54,542 nt of DNA from assembly GCA_030673895.1 (NCBI GenBank), contig JAUTCR010000019.1, positions 1-54,542 of the forward strand, given 5' to 3'. Shown piece after piece: positions 53,209-54,542 of this stretch (position 1 is its first letter; each line of letters begins with the position of its first letter). A program made the position numbers and the translations under genes. Source of the stretch: Verrucomicrobiota bacterium JB023. GTDB lineage: Bacteria; Verrucomicrobiota; Verrucomicrobiia; Verrucomicrobiales; Akkermansiaceae. Under the pieces are notes generated by a model that was given only the letters and a program-made list of their open reading frames with translations, searched no databases and was not told the origin of the DNA.

Positions 53209-54192
53209 ATGTCGTTCTCTCCAGTAGTCTCGATTGTCATCCCGCTCTTCAATCGGGCTCGGCTTGTCTGTAGAACAATAGAATCGGTCCTTGCTCAATC
53301 ATACGATGATTGGGAGGTTCTTGTTGTTGACGACCATTCGACGGACGATTCATTTATAATTGTTGATCGATTCGTTAATTTAGACTCGCGAGTCCGTCTC
53401 TTCGAACGAACTGGGGACCGGCGGGGTGCTTGTGTTTGTCGGAATCAGGGTTTGGAAAAAGCCAAAGGAAAATATGTTATATTTCTTGATTCAGACGACA
53501 TAATGGCAGTAGATGCTTTGAGATCAAGGGTAGCTACTTTGGAGGCTGATAACCAGCTTGATTTCGTTGTTTCGGGCACTGTGATTTTTGAGGAGCAATT
53601 AGGCGATGTCTCAGCCTATCGATGTTTTCCTCATGAGACCGAGATTTCAGATTTCCTGCGGTTTCTGATGTTCGATCAGCCTTGGTTGACGACTGGGCCG
53701 ACTTGGCGCAAGAGCTTCTTGGATAAGCACGAGTTGCACTGGGATGAGAGTTTGCCTTGCTGGCAGGATTGGTTTTTCCATCTCAATGTCTTAGTGACGG
53801 AACCCAAGTATCAACGAATTCTTGGTTTTGATTCGGGTTGGAGAAGAGGAGGTATTGGTCAGATCTCAAAACCAAAAAAGGGAGATAAACGCGATTTCAG
53901 CGGTTTTTTCTCAGGCCTCGCACCATTTTTCAGTCGTGTTGCATCCGGCGGAGGTGAGTTGTCATCGATTCTACGGGAAATTTACCGAGCAGCTCTTCTT
54001 ACGAAAGGAATCGACAAATCCGCTTTCGGTTATTCGCATGATTGCCCCTTTAAGGACTATGTGATGTCTTCTTGGTTTCGAAGGTTTCTCCTGCTACAAT
54101 CTCAAGGCCTTCCTCGTCCTGTTAGAGGTGAGATGATTAAGTGTTTTGACCGTTTTGATTCTCTACAGCGTCCTCCTGTGAAGCTGACGTAA
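53209..54192 (+). CDS. GT2-family glycosyltransferase
   Basis: This 327-residue protein has a GT-A fold: VSIVIPLFNRARLVCRTIESVLAQSYDDWEVLVVDDHSTDDS, then GACVCRNQGLEKAKGKYVIFLDSDDIM (the DSDD motif binds metal and nucleotide-sugar). The acceptor-specificity part is C-terminal. It would add a sugar on the cytoplasmic face. The donor cannot be predicted. Confidence 0.9.
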   Translation: MSFSPVVSIVIPLFNRARLVCRTIESVLAQSYDDWEVLVVDDHSTDDSFIIVDRFVNLDSRVRLFERTGDRRGACVCRNQGLEKAKGKYVIFLDSDDIMAVDALRSRVATLEADNQLDFVVSGTVIFEEQLGDVSAYRCFPHETEISDFLRFLMFDQPWLTTGPTWRKSFLDKHELHWDESLPCWQDWFFHLNVLVTEPKYQRILGFDSGWRRGGIGQISKPKKGDKRDFSGFFSGLAPFFSRVASGGGELSSILREIYRAALLTKGIDKSAFGYSHDCPFKDYVMSSWFRRFLLLQSQGLPRPVRGEMIKCFDRFDSLQRPPVKLT

Positions 54193-54221
54193 GTTCTTGT
54201 GTTTATTCAAATTTCTTTCCG

Positions 54222-54542
54222 ATGTCTCGGGTTAACCGTCCTCATATTCTCTGCCAGACAGGTATCCGTGGTCTGGCGGCTCTCAGCGTCGTGCCTTCCC
54301 ATCTGGGTTTGAAGTACATGTTTCCAGAAAGCGGTGCGACTATCGCTGGATTTTTTCCTTCGGGAATCGCGGTGAACTTCTTCTTTGTTCTTTCCGGTTT
54401 CATTCTTTGCTATGTGTACATGCATGATGGCAGGTTCTCAGGAAGCTGGAATAAATTCTATCGTGCCCGCTTCGCACGGATCTATCCATTGTATCTTTGT
54501 TTGATTCTGGTTGGCTATCTTGCTAATCTTTTAGCGGGCACG
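54222..54542 (+). CDS. Acyltransferase 3 family protein (5' part only)
   Basis: The plus strand is open from the ATG at 54222 to the window end (107 codons). It reads HILCQTGIRGLAALSVVPSHLG, SGIAVNFFFVLSGFILCYVYMH and FYRARFARIYPLYLCLIL, the N-terminal helices of OatA/WecH-type integral-membrane acyltransferases, in which FFxLSGF and RxxRIYPxY are hallmarks. It probably acetylates the polysaccharide. The C-terminal two thirds lies outside the window. Confidence 0.9.
   Translation, partial: MSRVNRPHILCQTGIRGLAALSVVPSHLGLKYMFPESGATIAGFFPSGIAVNFFFVLSGFILCYVYMHDGRFSGSWNKFYRARFARIYPLYLCLILVGYLANLLAGT

Overview
The window looks like a chromosomal segment of a GC-rich, Gram-negative, respiring bacterium, most probably a member of the Verrucomicrobiota or a relative in the PVC group. 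This rests on gene content, not on any search. The pointers are a giant secreted lamin-tail/choice-of-anchor/5'-nucleotidase protein, a PA14-domain multihaem cytochrome c, a System II (ResB/CcsA) cytochrome c maturation pair, futalosine-independent menaquinone genes, and an exopolysaccharide locus headed by a GbsR/MarR-type regulator plus a NusG paralogue. No rRNA, tRNA, CRISPR array, prophage or insertion sequence was seen.

Layout. 1-10 kb (minus strand): secreted or envelope proteins, comprising the giant nucleotidase-like protein (its last codons lie outside the window), a divergent ApbE-like protein, a lone pseudopilin and a five-haem cytochrome c. 10-25 kb: housekeeping and respiration, with dnaB; a minus-strand operon menB / SLOG-membrane fusion / menA; grpE-dnaJ-rsmE; a secreted CAP protein; a lipoprotein; resB-ccsA; and a TrkH-type potassium transporter. 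25-31 kb: lipB, a short GH78-like protein, a coiled-coil/TPR protein and a Gfo/Idh/MocA oxidoreductase. 31.4-35.7 kb: sucA-sucB. 35.8-36.13 kb: an AT-rich spacer with a dense cluster of DnaA-box-like sites, a candidate replication origin. 36.4-38.4 kb: an exported nickel superoxide dismutase, a hypothetical gene, glnB behind a good sigma-54 promoter, and a small lipoprotein. 38.4-41.9 kb: dnaE.

42 kb to the end: an exopolysaccharide locus, all on the plus strand. A GbsR/MarR-like regulator and an overlapping specialised NusG open it. The regulator gene is preceded, and the structural genes are preceded again, by almost the same 20-bp palindrome. A hairpin with an ops-like element sits in the leader, and a textbook terminator lies between the first two structural genes, which suits control by processive antitermination. 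The structural genes are a GDP-mannose 3,5-epimerase homologue, a WecG/TagA glycosyltransferase, galE, cysC, cysD, an inserted four-helix-bundle gene with inverted repeats, cysN, a glycosyltransferase-like gene, a flippase, a methyltransferase, a sulfotransferase, a GT2 glycosyltransferase and a truncated acyltransferase 3. CysD/CysN/CysC would make PAPS and the sulfotransferase would use it, so the predicted product is a sulfated exopolysaccharide. From about 49.4 kb the DNA is visibly more AT-rich than the rest, consistent with an exchanged polysaccharide module.

The points most worth a second look are the candidate origin, the palindrome/NusG/terminator control of the sulfated exopolysaccharide locus, the SLOG-membrane fusion inside the men operon, the nickel superoxide dismutase whose signal-peptidase site exposes the nickel hook, and a SucB with two lipoyl domains but no E3-binding domain.
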